Assembly (NCBI GenBank): GCA_029851415.1
Contig: CM056742.1
Span: 100,112,976-100,176,975 of the forward strand
Source of the DNA: Eretmocerus hayati
Taxonomy: Eukaryota > Arthropoda > Insecta > Hymenoptera > Aphelinidae
Length of the DNA stretch: 64,000 nt
Reading direction: 5' to 3'
How positions within the stretch are numbered: the first letter of the stretch is position 1; every line of letters starts with the position of its first letter. Positions 49,652 to 63,583 of the stretch are shown piece by piece. The notes beneath the pieces were generated by a model. The model had not been told where the DNA came from and did not search any database. It saw only the letters and a list, made by a program, of their open reading frames with translations. Both the position numbers and the translations under genes were made by a program.

Positions 49652-52600
49652 TGATGGACAAAGGTAGTCCAGGTACTTCCAATGTGGCACATTTGCGTTT
49701 ACACCCCACGAATTTGTGATTTTGCACAAATTCGCAGTGATTTGTGTGACCTCTCGCCTCGAAGCTCGTTCTGGACACTCTCAAAGTCCCGCAGGTGTAT
49801 CCACGCACTTTTGGGACAAGGCAAATGATAGGTGGATGATGGACAAAGGTAGTCCAGGTACTTTCAATGTGGCACATTTGCGTTTACACCCCAAGAAATC
49901 GTGATTTTGCACCAATTCGCAGTGATTTGTGTGACCTCTCGCCTCGAAGCTCGTTCTAGACGCTCTCAAAGTCCCGCAGGTGTATCCACGCACTTTTGGG
50001 ACACGGCAAATGATAGGTGGATGATGGACAAAGGTAGTCCAGGTACTTTCAATGTGGCACATTTGCGTTTACACCCCAAGAAATCGTGATTTTGCACCAA
50101 TTCGCAGTGATTTGTGTGACCTCTCGCCTCGAAGCTCGTTCTAGACGCTCTCAAAGTCCCGCAGGTGTACCCACGCACTTTTGGGACACGGCAAATGATA
50201 GGTGGATGATGTACAAAGGTAGTCCAGGTACTTCCAATGTGGCACATTTGCGTTTACACCCCACGAATTTGTGATTTTGCACAAATTCGCAGTGATTTGT
50301 GTGACCTCTCGCCTCGAAGCTCGTTCTGGACACTCTCAAAGTCCCGCAGGTGTATCCACGCACTTTTGGGACACGGCAAATGATAGGTGAATGATGGACG
50401 AAGGTAGTCCAGGTACTTTCAATGTGGCACATTTGCGTTTACACCCCAAGTGTTCGTGATTTTGCACCAATTCGCAGTGATTTGTGTGACCTCTCGCCTC
50501 GAAGCTCGTTCTAGACACTCTCAAAGTCCCGCAGGTGTGTCCACGCACTTTTGGGGCACGGCAAATGATAGGTGGGAGATGAACAAAGGTACTCCAGGTA
50601 CTTTCAATGTGGCACATTCGCGTTTACACCCCGAGGATTCATGATTTTTTGCCAATATGCGGTGATTCGTGTGACCTCTCGTCTCGAAGCTCGTTCTAGA
50701 CGCTCTCAAAGTCCCGCAGGTGTATCCACGCACTTTTGGGACACGGCAAATGATAGGTGGATGATGTACAAAGGTAGTCCACGTACTTTCAATGTGGCAC
50801 ATTTGCGTTTACACCCCAAGAATTCGTGATTTTGCCCCAATTCGCAGTTATTTGTGTGACCTCTCGCCTCGAAGCTCGTTGTAGACACTCTCAAAGTCCC
50901 GCAGGTGTATCCCCGCACTCTTGGGACACGGCAAATGATAGGTGGATGATGGACAAAGGTAGTCCAGGTACTTTCAATGTGGCACATTTGCGTTTACACC
51001 CCAAGATTCCGTGATTTTGCACCAATTCGCAGTGATTTGTGTGACCCTTCGCCTCGAAGCTCGTTCTAGACGCTCTCAAAGTCCCGCAGGTGTATGCACG
51101 CACTTTTGGGACACGGCAAATGATAGGTGGATGATGGACAAAGGTAGTCCAGGTACTTTCAATGTGGCACATTTGCGTTTACACCCCAAGATTTCGTGAT
51201 TTTGCACCAATTAGCAATGATTTGTGTGACCTCTCGCGTCGAAGCTCAATCTAGACGCTCTCAAAGTCCCGCAGGTGTATGCACGCACTTTTGGGACACG
51301 GCAAATGATAGCTGGATGATGGACAAAGGTAGTCCAGGTACTTTCAATGTGGCACGTTTGCGTTTACACCCCGAGAATTCATGATTTTATGCGAATATGC
51401 GGTGATTCGTGTGACCTCTCGTCTCGAAGCTCGTTCTAGACGCTTTCAAAGTCCCGCAGGTGTATCCACGCACTTTAGGGGAACGGCCCAATGCTAGGTG
51501 GATGATGTACAAAGGTAGTCCAGGTACTTTCAATGTGGCACATTTGCGTTTAAACCCAAAGAATTCGTGATTTTGCACCAATTCGCAGTGATTTGTGTGA
51601 CCTCTTGCCTCGAAGCTCGTTCTGGACACTCTCAAAGTCCCGCAGGTCTATCCACGCACTTTTGGGACACGGCAAATGATAGGTGGATGATGGACAAAGG
51701 TAGTCCAGGTACTTTCAATGTGGCACATTTGCGTTTACACCCCAAGAAATCGTGATTTTGCACCAATTCGCAGTGATTTGTGTGACCTCTCGCCTCGAAG
51801 CTCGTTCTAGACGCTCTCAAAGTCCCGCAGGTGTATCCACGCACTTTTGGGACACGGCAAATGATAGGTGAATGATGGACGAAGGTAGTCCAGGTACTTT
51901 CAATGTGGCACATTTGCGTTTACACCCCAAGTTTTCGTGATTTTGCACCAATTCGCAGTGATTTGTGTGACCTCTCGCCTCGAAGCTCGTTCTAGACACT
52001 CTCAAAGTCCCGCAGGTGCGTCCACGCACTTTTGGGACACGGCAAATGATAGGTGAGAGATGAACAAAGGTACTCCAGGTACTTTCAATGTGGCACATTT
52101 GCGTTTACACCCCGAGGATTCATGATTTTTTACCAATATGCGGTGATTCGTGTGACCTCTCGTCTCGAAGCTCGTTCTAGACGCTCTCAAAGTCCCGCAG
52201 GTGTATCCACGCACTTCCGGGACACGGCAAATGATAGGTGGATGATGTACGAAGGTAGTCCAGGTACTTTCAATGTGGCACATTTGCGTTTACACCCCAA
52301 GAATTCGTGATTTTGCACCATTTCGCAGTGATTTGTGTGACCTCTCGCCTCGAAGCTCGTTCTGGACACTCTCAAAGTCCCGCAGGTGTATCCACGCACT
52401 TTTGGGACACGGCAAATGATAGGTGAATGATGGACAAAGGTAGTCCAGGTACTTCCAATGTGGCACATTTGCGTTTACACCCCAAGAATTCGTGATTTTG
52501 CACCAATTCGCAGTGATTTGTGTGACCTCTCGCCTCGAAGCTCGTTCGAGACACTCTCAAAGTCTCGCAGGTGTATCCACGCACTTTTAGGACACGGCAA

Positions 52601-54856
52601 ATGATAGGTGGATGATGTCCAAAGGTAGTCCAGGTACTTTCAATGTGGCACATTTGCGTTTCCACCCCGAGAATTCCTGATTTTGCACCAATTCGCAGGG
52701 ATTTGTGTGACCTCTCGCCTCGGAGCTCGTTCTAGACACTCTCAAAGTCCCGCAGGTGTATCCACGCACTTTTGGGACACGGCAAATGATAGGTGGATGA
52801 TGGACAAAGGTACTCCAGGTACTTTCAATGTGGCACATTTGCGTTTACACCCCAAGAATTCGTGATTTTGCACCAATTCGCAGTGATTTGTGTGACCTCT
52901 CGCCTCGAAGCTCGTTCAAGACGCTCTCAAAGTCCCGCAGGTGTATCCACGCACTTTTGGGACACGGCAAATGATAGGATAATGATGTACACAGGTAGTC
53001 GAGGTACTTTCAATGTGGCACATTTGCGTTTACCCCCCAAGAATTCGTGATTTTGCACCAATTCGCAGTGATTTGTGTGACCTCTCGCCTCGAAGCTCGT
53101 TCTGGACACTCTCAAAGTCCCGCAGGTGTATCCACGCACTTTTGAGACATGGCAAATGATAGGTGGATGATGGACGAAGGTAGTCCAGGTACTCTCAATG
53201 TGGCACATTTGCGTTTACACCCCAAGATTCCGTGATTTTGCACCAATTCGCAGTGATTTGTGTGACCTCTCGCCTCGAAGCTCGTTCTAGACGCTCTCAA
53301 AGTCCCGCAGGTGTATCCACGCACTTTTGGGACACGGCAAATGATAGATAGATGATGTACAGAGATAGTCCAGGTACTTTCAATGTGGCACATTGGCGTT
53401 TACACCCCAAGAATTCGTGATTTTGCCCCAATTCGCAGTGATTTGTGTGACCTCTCGCCTCGAAGCTCGTTGTAGACACTCTCAAAGTCCCGCAGGTGTA
53501 TCCCCGCACTCTTGGGACACGGCAAATGATAGGTGGATGATGGACAAAGGTAGTCCAGGTACTTTCAATGTGGCACATTTGCGTTTACACCCCAAGATTC
53601 TGAGATTTTGCACCAATTCGCAGTGATTTGTGTGACCCTTCGCCTCGAAGCTCGTTCTAGACGCTCTCAAAGTCCTGCAGGTGTATGCACGCACTTTTGG
53701 GACACGGCAAATGATAGATGGATGATGTACAGAGATAGTCCAGGTACTTTCAATGTGGCACATTGGCGTTTACACCCCAAGAATTCGTGATTTTGCCCCA
53801 ATTCGCAGTGATTTGTGTGACCTCTCGCCTCGAAGCTCGTTGTAGACACTCTCAAAGTCCCGCAGGTGTATCCCCGCACTCTTGGGACACGGCAAATGAT
53901 AGGTGGATGATGTCCAAAGGTAGTCCAGGTACTTTCAATGTGGCACATTTGCGTTTCCACCCCGAGAATTCCTGATTTTAAACCAATTCGCAGGGATTTG
54001 TGTGACCTCTCGCCTCGGAGCTCGTTCTAGACACTCTCAAAGTCCCGCAGGTGTATCCACGCACTTTTGGGACACGGCAAATGATAGGTGGATGATGGAC
54101 AAAGGTACTCCAGGTATTTTCAATGTGGCACATTTGCGTTTACACCCCAAGAATTCGTGATTTTGCACCAATTCGCAGTGATTTGTGTGACCTCTCGCCT
54201 CGAAGCTCGTTCAAGACGCTCTCAAAGTCCCGCAGGTGTATCCACGCACTTTTGGGACACGGCAAATGATAGGATAATGATGTACACAGGTAGTCGAGGT
54301 ACTTTCAATGTGGCACATTTGCGTTTACCCCCCAAGAATTCGTGATTTTGCACCAATTCGCAGTGATTTGTGTGACCTCTCGCCTCGAAGCTCGTTCTGG
54401 ACACTCTCAAAGTCCCGCAGGTGTATGCACGCACCTTTGGGACACGGCAAATATAGCTGGATGATGGACAAAGGTAGTCCAGGTACTTTCAATGTGGCAC
54501 GTTTGCGTTTACACCCCGAGAATTCATGATTTTATGCCAATATGCCGTGATTCGTGTGACCTCTCGTCTCGAAGCTCGTTCTAGATGCTCTCAAAGTCCC
54601 GCAGGTGTATCCACGCACTTCAGGGGAACGGCCCAATGATAGGTAGATGATGTACAAAGGTAGTCCAGGTACTTTCAATGTGGCACATTTGCGTTTACAC
54701 CCCAAGAATTCGTGATTTTGCACCATTTCGCAGTGATTTGTGTGACCTCTCGCCTCGGAGCTCGTTCTAGACACTCTCAAAGTCCCGCAGGTGTATCCCC
54801 GCACTCTTGGGACACGGCAAATGATAGGCGGATGATGGACAAAGGTAGTCCAGGTA
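49652..54856 (+). repeat. 28-monomer higher-order repeat, copy B
   Basis: Tandem partner of 44471-49651 at offset 5,181 bp. The copies part at about 54857, where copy B reads GGTACTTTC and the start of the next unit in A/B phase reads GGTACTTCC. The near identity over more than 5 kb, against the usual several-percent divergence between units, marks this as the youngest large event in the window, or a collapse/expansion artefact of assembly. Confidence 0.88.
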
Positions 54857-55034
54857 CTTTCAATGTGGCACATTTGCGTTTACACCCCAAGAATTCGTGA
54901 TTTTGCACCAATTCGCAGTGATTTGTGTGACCTCTCGCCTCGGAGCTCGTTCTAGACACTCTCAAAGTCCCGCAGGTGTATCCAGGCACATTTGGGACAC
55001 GGCAAATGATGGGTGGATGATGTACAAAGGTAGT

Positions 55035-57985
55035 CCAGGTACTTTCAATGTGGCACATTTTCGTTTACACCCCAAGAATTCGTGATTTTGCACCAATTCG
55101 CAGTGATTTGTGTGACCTCTCGCCTCGAAGCTCGTTCTGGACACTCTCAAAGTCCCGCAGGTGAATCCACGCACTTTTGGGACACGGCAAATGATAGGTG
55201 GATGATGGACAGAGGTAGTCCAGGTACTTTCAATGTGGCACATTTGCGTTTACACCCCAAGAATTCGTTATTTTGCACCAATTCGCAGTGATTCGTGTGA
55301 CCTCTCGCCTCGAAGCTCGTTCTAGACGCTCTCAAAGTCCCGCAGGTGTATCCACGCACTTTTGGGACACGGCAAATGATAGGTGGATGATGTACAAAGG
55401 TACTCCAGGTACTTTCAATGTGGCACATTTGCGTTTACACCCCACGAATTTGTGATTTTGCACAAATTCGCAGTGATTTGTGTGACCTCTCGCCTCGAAG
55501 CTCGTTCCGGACACTCTCAAAGTCCCGCAGGTGTATCCACGCACTTTTGGGACACGGCAAATGATAGGTGAATGATGGACAAAAGGTAGTCCAGATACTT
55601 TCAATGTGGCACATTTGCGTTTACACCCCGAGTTTTCGTGATTTTGCACCAATTCGCAGTGATTTGTGTGACCTCTCGCCTCGAAGCTCGTTCTAGACGC
55701 TCTCAAAGTCCCGCAGGTGTATCCACGCACTTTTGGGACACGGCAAATGATAGGTGGATGATGTACAAAGGTAGTCCAGGTACTTCCAATGTGGCACATT
55801 TGCGTTTACACCCCAAGAATTCGTGATTTTGCACCAATTCGCAGTGATTTGTGTGACCTCTCGCCTCGAAGCTCGTTCTAGACACTCTCAAAGTCCCGCA
55901 GGTGTATCCACGCACTTTTGGGAGACGGCAAATGATAGGTGGATGATGGACAAAGGTAGTCCAGGTACTTTCAATGTGGCACATTTGCGTTTAGACCCCG
56001 AGAATTCCTGATTTTGCACCAATTCGCAGTGATTTGTGTGACCTCTCGCCTCGAAGCTCGTTCTAGACACTCTCGAAGTCCCGCAGGTGTGTCCACCCAC
56101 TTTTGGGACACGGCAAATGATAGGTGGATGATGAACAAAGGTACTCCAGGTACTTCCAATGTGGCACATTTGCGTTTACACCCCGAGGATTCATGATTTT
56201 TTGCCAATATGCGGTGATTCGTGTGACCTCTCGTCTCGAAGCTCGTTCTAGACGCTCTCAAAGTCCCGCAGGTGTATCCACGCACTTCCGGGACACGGCA
56301 AATGATAGGTGGATGATGTACGAAGGTAGTCGAGGTACTTTCAATGTGGCACATTTGCGTTTACACCCCAAGAATTCGTGATTTTGCACCAATCCGCAGT
56401 GATTTGTGTGACCTCTCGCCTCGAAGCTCGTTCTGGACACTCTCAAAGTCCCGCAGGTGTATCCACGCACTTTTGGGACACGGCAAATGATAGGTGAATG
56501 ATGGACAAAGGTAGTCCAGGTCCTTCCAATATGGCACATTTGCGTTTACACCACAAGAATTCGTCATTTTGCACCAATTCGCAGTGATTTGTGTGTCCTC
56601 TCGCCTCGAAGCTCGTTCGAGACACTCTCAAAGTCCCGCAGGTGTATTCACGCACTTTTAGGACACGGCAAATGATAGGTGGATAATGGACAAAGGTAGT
56701 CCAGGTACTTTCAATGTGGCACATTTGCGTTTACACCCCGAGAATTCATGATTTTTTGCCAATATGCGGTGATTCGTGTGACCTCTCGTCTCGGAGCTCG
56801 TTCTAGACGCTCTCAAAGTCCTGCAGGTGTATCCACGCACTTTTGGGACACGGCAAAGGATAGGTGGATGATGTACAAAGGTAGTCCAGGTACTTTCAAT
56901 GTGGCACATTTGCGTTTACACCCCAAGAATTCGTGATTTTGCACCATTTCGCAGTGATTTGTGTGACCTCTCGCCTCGCAGCTCGTTCTAGACACTCTCA
57001 AAGTCCCGCAGGTGATTCCACGCACTTTTGGGACACGGCAAATGATAGGTGGATGATGGACAAAGGTAGTCCAGTTACTTTCAATGTGGCAAGTTTGCGT
57101 TTACACCCCGAGAATTCATGATTTTATGCCAATATGCGGTGATTCGTGTGACCTCTCGTCTCGAAGCTCGTTCTAGACGCTCTCAAAGTCCCGCAGGTGT
57201 ATCCACGCACTTTTGGGACACGGCAAATGATAGGTGGATGATGGACAAAGGTAGTCCAGGTACTTTCAATGTGGCACATATGCGTTTACACCCCAAGAAT
57301 TCGTGACTTTGCACCAATTCGCAGTGATTTGTGTGACCCTTCGCCTCGAAGCTCGTTCTAGACGCTCTCAAAGTCCCGCAGGTGTATCCACGCACATTCG
57401 TGACACGGCAAATGATGGGTAGATGATGTACAAAGGTAGTCCAGGTACTTTCAATGTGGCACATTTGCGTTTACACCCCGAGAATTCATGATTTTGCACC
57501 AATTCGCAGTGATTTGTGTGACCTCTCGCCTCGAAGCTCGTTCTAGACACTCTTAAAGTCCCGCAGGTGTATCCACGCACTTTTGGGACACGGAAATTGA
57601 TAGGTGGATGATGTACGAAGGTAGTCCAGGTACTTTTGATGTGGCACATTTGCGTTTACACCCCAAGATTCCGTGATTTTGCACCAATTCGCAGTAATTT
57701 GTGTGACCTCTCGTCTCGAAGCTCGTTCTAGACGCTCTCAAAGTCCCGCAGGTGTATCCACGCACTTCTGGGACACGGCAAATGATAGGTGGATGATGTA
57801 CGAAGGTAGTCCAGGTACTTTTAATGAGCAAATTTGCGTTTACACCCCGAGAATTCATGATTTTTTGCCAATATGCGGTGATTCGTGTGACCTCTCGTCT
57901 CGAAGCTCGTTCTAGACGCTCTCAAAGTCCCGCAGGTGTATCCACGCACTTTTGGGACACGGCAAATGATAGGTGGATGATGTAC
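55035..57985 (+). repeat. Satellite block D, copy 1 (partner 60770-63583)
   Basis: Marked by GTGAATCCACGC (55162), CGTTATTTTGC (55266), CGTTCCGGAC (55504), GGGAGACGG (55920), TTTAGACCCCG (55990), CACCCACTTTTGGG (56094), CCACAAGAATTCG (56551) and AATGAGCAAATTTG (57822). It includes one 186-bp unit near 55580 (GACAAAAGG). The same marks recur in order at 60770-63583. Confidence 0.82.
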
Positions 57986-57991
57986 AAAGGT

Positions 57992-60005
57992 AGTCCAGGT
58001 ACTTTCAATGTGGCACATTTGCGTTTACACCCCAAGAATTCGTGATTTTGCACCAATTCGCAGTGATTTGTGTGACCTCTCGCCTCGAAGCTCGTTCAAG
58101 ACGCTCTCAAAGTCCCGCAGGTGTATCCACGCACTTTTGGGACACGGCAAATGATAGGATAATGATGTACACAGGTAGTCGAGGTACTTTCAATGTGGCA
58201 CATTTGCGTTTACCCCCCAAGAATTCGTGATTTTGCACCAATTCGCAGTGATTTGTGTGACCTCTCGCCTCGAAGCTCGTTCTGGACACTCTCAAAGTCC
58301 CGCAGGTGTATCCACGCACTTTTGGGACATGGCAAATGATAGGTGGATGATGGACGAAGGTAGTCCAGGTACTCTCAATGTGGCACATTTGCGTTTACAC
58401 CCCAAGATTCCGTGATTTTGCACCAATTCGCAGTGATTTGTGTGACCTCTCGCCTCGAAGCTCGTTCTAGACGCTCTCAAAGTCCCGCAGGTGTATCCAC
58501 GCACTTTTGGGACACGGCAAATGATAGATAGATGATGTACAGAGATAGTCCAGGTACTTTCAATGTGGCACATTGGCGTTTACACCCCAAGAATTCGTGA
58601 TTTTGCCCCAATTCGCAGTGATTTGTGTGACCTCTCGCCTCGAAGCTCGTTGTAGACACTCTCAAAGTCCCGCAGGTGTATCCCCGCACTCTTGGGACAC
58701 GGCAAATGATAGGTGGATGATGGACAAAGGTAGTCCAGGTACTTTCAATGTGGCACATTTGCGTTTACACCCCAAGATTCTGTGATTTTGCACCAATTCG
58801 CAGTGATTTGTGTGACCCTTCGCCTCGAAGCTCGTTCTAGACGCTCTCAAAGTCCCGCAGGTGTATGCACGCACTTTTGGGACACGGCAAATGATAGATG
58901 GATGATGTACAGAGATAGTCCAGGTACTTTCAATGTGGCACATTGGCGTTTACACCCCAAGAATTCGTGATTTTGCCCCAATTCGCAGTGATTTGTGTGA
59001 CCTCTCGCCTCGAAGCTCGTTGTAGACACTCTCAAAGTCCCGCAGGTGTATCCCCGCACTCTTGGGACACGGCAAATGATAGGTGGATGATGTCCAAAGG
59101 TAGTCCAGGTACTTTCAATGTGGCACATTTGCGTTTCCACCCCGAGAATTCCTGATTTTAAACCAATTCGCAGGGATTTGTGTGACCTCTCGCCTCGGAG
59201 CTCGTTCTAGACACTCTCAAAGTCCCGCAGGTGTATCCACGCACTTTTGGGACACGGCAAATGATAGGTGGATGATGGACAAAGGTACTCCAGGTATTTT
59301 CAATGTGGCACATTTGCGTTTACACCCCAAGAATTCGTGATTTTGCACCAATTCGCAGTGATTTGTGTGACCTCTCGCCTCGAAGCTCGTTCAAGACGCT
59401 CTCAAAGTCCCGCAGGTGTATCCACGCACTTTTGGGACACGGCAAATGATAGGATAATGATGTACACAGGTAGTCGAGGTACTTTCAATGTGGCACATTT
59501 GCGTTTACCCCCCAAGAATTCGTGATTTTGCACCAATTCGCAGTGATTTGTGTGACCTCTCGCCTCGAAGCTCGTTCTGGACACTCTCAAAGTCCCGCAG
59601 GTGTATGCACGCACCTTTGGGACACGGCAAATATAGCTGGATGATGGACAAAGGTAGTCCAGGTACTTTCAATGTGGCACGTTTGCGTTTACACCCCGAG
59701 AATTCATGATTTTATGCCAATATGCGGTGATTCGTGTGACCTCTCGTCTCGAAGCTCGTTCTAGATGCTCTCAAAGTCCCGCAGGTGTATCCACGCACTT
59801 TAGGGGAACGGCCCAATGATAGGTAGATGATGTACAAAGGTAGTCCAGGTACTTTCAATGTGGCACATTTGCGTTTACACCCCAAGAATTCGTGATTTTG
59901 CACCATTTCGCAGTGATTTGTGTGACCTCTCGCCTCGGAGCTCGTTCTAGACACTCTCAAAGTCCCGCAGGTGTATCCCCGCACTCTTGGGACACGGCAA
60001 ATGAT
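57992..60005 (+). repeat. Partial older copy of the 28-monomer block (about 11 units)
   Basis: Matches 52812-54825 of copy B at offset 5,180 bp. It differs at points where copies A and B agree with each other: it has GATTCTGTGATTTTG where A and B have GATTCTGAGATTTTG, TTTTGGGACATGG (58320) where they have TTTTGAGACATGG, and CCCGCAGG (58853) where they have CCTGCAGG. It therefore split off before the A/B duplication. Confidence 0.82.
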
Positions 60006-60769
60006 AGGTGGATGATGGACAAAGGTAGTCCAGTTACTTTCAATGTGGCAAGTTTGCGTTTACACCCCGAGAATTCATGATTTTATGCCAATATGCGGTG
60101 ATTCGTGTGACCTCTCGTCTCGAAGCTCGTTCTAGACGCTCTCAAAGTCCCGCAGGTGTATCCCCGCACTCTTGGGACACGGCAAATGATAGGTAGATGA
60201 TGGACGAAGGTAGTCCAGGTACTTTCAATGTGGCACATTTGCGTTTACACCCCAAGAATTCGTGATTTTGCACCAATTAGCAGTGATTTGTGTGACCTCT
60301 CGCCTCGAAGCTTGTTGTAGACACTCTCAAAGTCCCGCAGGTGTATCCCCGCACTCTTGGGACACGGCAAATGATAGGTGGATGATGGACAAAGGTAGTC
60401 CAGGTACTTTCAATGTGGCACATTTGCGTTTACACCCCAAGATTCCGTGATTTTGCACCAATTCGCAGTGATTTGTGTGACCCTTCGCCTCGAAGCTCGT
60501 TCTAGACGCTCTCAAAGTCCCGCAGGTGTATGCACGCACTTTTGGGACACGGCAAATGATAGCTGGATGATGGACAAAGGTAGTCCGGGTACTTTCAATG
60601 TGGCACATTTGCGTTTACACCCCAAGAATTCGTGATTTTGCACCAATTCGCAGTGATTTGTGTGACCTCTCGCCTCGAAGCTCGTTCTGGACACTCTCAA
60701 AGTCCCGCAGGTGAATCCACGCACTTTTGGGACACGGCAAATGATAGCTGGATGATGGACAAAGGTAGT

Positions 60770-63583
60770 CCGGGTACTTTCAATGTGGCACATTTGCGTT
60801 TACACCCCAAGAATTCGTGATTTTGCACCAATTCGCAGTGATTTGTGTGACCTCTCGCCTCGAAGCTCGTTCTGGACACTCTCAAAGTCCCGCAGGTGAA
60901 TCCACGCACTTTTGGGACACGGCAAATGATAGGTGGATGATGGACAGAGGTAGTCCAGGTACTTTCAATGTGGCACATTTGCGTTTACACCCCAAGAATT
61001 CGTTATTTTGCACCAATTCGCAGTGATTCGTGTGACCTCTCGCCTCGAAGCTCGTTCTAGACGCTCTCAAAGTCCCGCAGGTGTATCCACGCACTTTTGG
61101 GACACGGCAAATGATAGGTGGATGATGTACAAAGGTACTCCAGGTACTTTCAATGTGGCACATTTGCGTTTACACCCCACGAATTTGTGATTTTGCACAA
61201 ATTCGCAGTGATTTGTGTGACCTCTCGCCTCGAAGCTCGTTCCGGACACTCTCAAAGTCCCGCAGGTGTATCCACGCACTTTTGGGAGACGGCAAATGAT
61301 AGGTGGATGATGGACAAAGGTAGTCCAGGTACTTTCAATGTGGCACATTTGCGTTTAGACCCCGAGAATTCCTGATTTTGCACCAATTCGCAGTGATTTG
61401 TGTGACCTCTCGCCTCGAAGCTCGTTCTAGACACTCTCGAAGTCCCGCAGGTGTGTCCACCCACTTTTGGGACACGGCAAATGATAGGTGGATGATGAAC
61501 AAAGGTACTCCAGGTACTTCCAATGTGGCACATTTGCGTTTACACCCCGAGGATTCATGATTTTTTGCCAATATGCGGTGATTCGTGTGACCTCTCGTCT
61601 CGAAGCTCGTTCTAGACGCTCTCAAAGTCCCGCAGGTGTATCCACGCACTTCCGGGACACGGCAAATGATAGGTGGATGATGTACGAAGGTAGTCGAGGT
61701 ACTTTCGATGTGGCACATTTGCGTTTACACCCCAAGAATTCGTGATTTTGCACCAATCCGCAGTGATTTGTGTGACCTCTCGCCTCGAAGCTCGTTCTGG
61801 ACACTCTCAAAGTCCCGCAGGTGTATCCACGCACTTTTGGGACACGGCAAATGATAGGTGAATGATGGACAAAGGTAGTCCAGGTCCTTCCAATATGGCA
61901 CATTTGCGTTTACACCACAAGAATTCGTCATTTTGCACCAATTCGCAGTGATTTGTGTGTCCTCTCGCCTCGAAGCTCGTTCGAGACACTCTCAAAGTCC
62001 CGCAGGTGTATTCACGCACTTTTAGGACACGGCAAATGATAGGTGGATAATGGACAAAGGTAGTCCAGGTACTTTCAATGTGGCACATTTGCGTTTACAC
62101 CCCGAGAATTCATGATTTTTTGCCAATATGCGGTGATTCGTGTGACCTCTCGTCTCGAAGCTCGTTCTAGACGCTCTCAAAGTCCTGCAGGTGTATCCAC
62201 GCACTTTTGGGACACGGCAAAGGATAGGTGGATGATGTACAAAGGTAGTCCAGGTACTTTCAATGTGGCACATTTGCGTTTACACCCCAAGAATTCGTGA
62301 TTTTGCACCATTTCGCAGTGATTTGTGTGACCTCTCGCCTCGCAGCTCGTTCTAGACACTCTCAAAGTCCCGCAGGTGATTCCAGGCACTTTTGGGACAC
62401 GGCAAATGATAGGTGGATGATGGACAAAGGTAGTCCAGTTACTTTCAATGTGGCAAGTTTGCGTTTACACCCCGAGAATTCATGATTTTATGCCAATATG
62501 CGGTGATTCGTGTGACCTCTCGTCTCGAAGCTCGTTCTAGACGCTCTCAAAGTCCCGCAGGTGTATCCACGCACTTTTGGGACACGGCAAATGATAGGTG
62601 GATGATGTACAAAGGTAGTCCAGGTACTTTCAATGTGGCACATTTGCGTTTACACCCCAAGAATTCGTGATTTTGCACCAATTTGCAGTGATTTGTGTGA
62701 CCTCTCGCCTCGAAGCTCGTTCTGGACACTCTCAAAGTCCCGCAGGTGTATCCACGCACTTTTGGGACACGGCAAATGATAGGTGGATGATGGACAAAGG
62801 TAGTCCAGGTACTTTCAATGTGGCACATATGCGTTTACACCCCAAGAATTCGTGACTTTGCACCAATTCGCAGTGATTTGTGTGACCCTTCGCCTCGAAG
62901 CTCGTTCTAGACGCTCTCAAAGTCCCGCAGGTGTATCCACGCACATTCGTGACACGGCAAATGATGGGTAGATGATGTACAAAGGTAGTCCAGGTACTTT
63001 CAATGTGGCACATTTGCGTTTACACCCCGAGAATTCATGATTTTGCACCAATTCGCAGTGATTTGTGTGACCTCTCGCCTCGAAGCTCGTTCTAGACGCT
63101 CTTAAAGTCCCGCAGGTGTATCCACGCACTTTTGGGACACGGAAATTGATAGGTGGATGATGTACGAAGGTAGTCCAGGTACTTTTGATGTGGCACATTT
63201 GCGTTTACACCCCAAGATTCCGTGATTTTGCACCAATTCGCAGTAATTTGTGTGACCTCTCGTCTCGAAGCTCGTTCTAGACGCTCTCAAAGTCCCGCAG
63301 GTGTATCCACGCACTTCTGGGACACGGCAAATGATAGGTGGATGATGTACGAAGGTAGTCCAGGTACTTTTAATGAGCAAATTTGCGTTTACACCCCGAG
63401 AATTCATGATTTTTTGCCAATATGCGGTGATTCGTGTGACCTCTCGTCTCGAAGCTCGTTCTAGACGCTCTCAAAGTCCCGCAGGTGTATCCACGCACTT
63501 TTGGGACACGGCAAATGATAGGTGGATGATGTACAAAGGTAGTCCAGGTACTTTCAATGTGGCACATTTGCGTTTACACCCCG
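60770..63583 (+). repeat. Satellite block D, copy 2, with indels of whole monomers
   Basis: Aligned to 55035-57985, the offset is 5,735 bp up to about 61260, then 5,364 bp to about 62650, then 5,549 bp. This means this copy lacks two units (371 bp, including the 186-bp one) that copy 1 has at about 55525-55900, and carries one extra unit near 62667-62855. The changes occur in whole units, as unequal crossing-over predicts. Confidence 0.8.
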
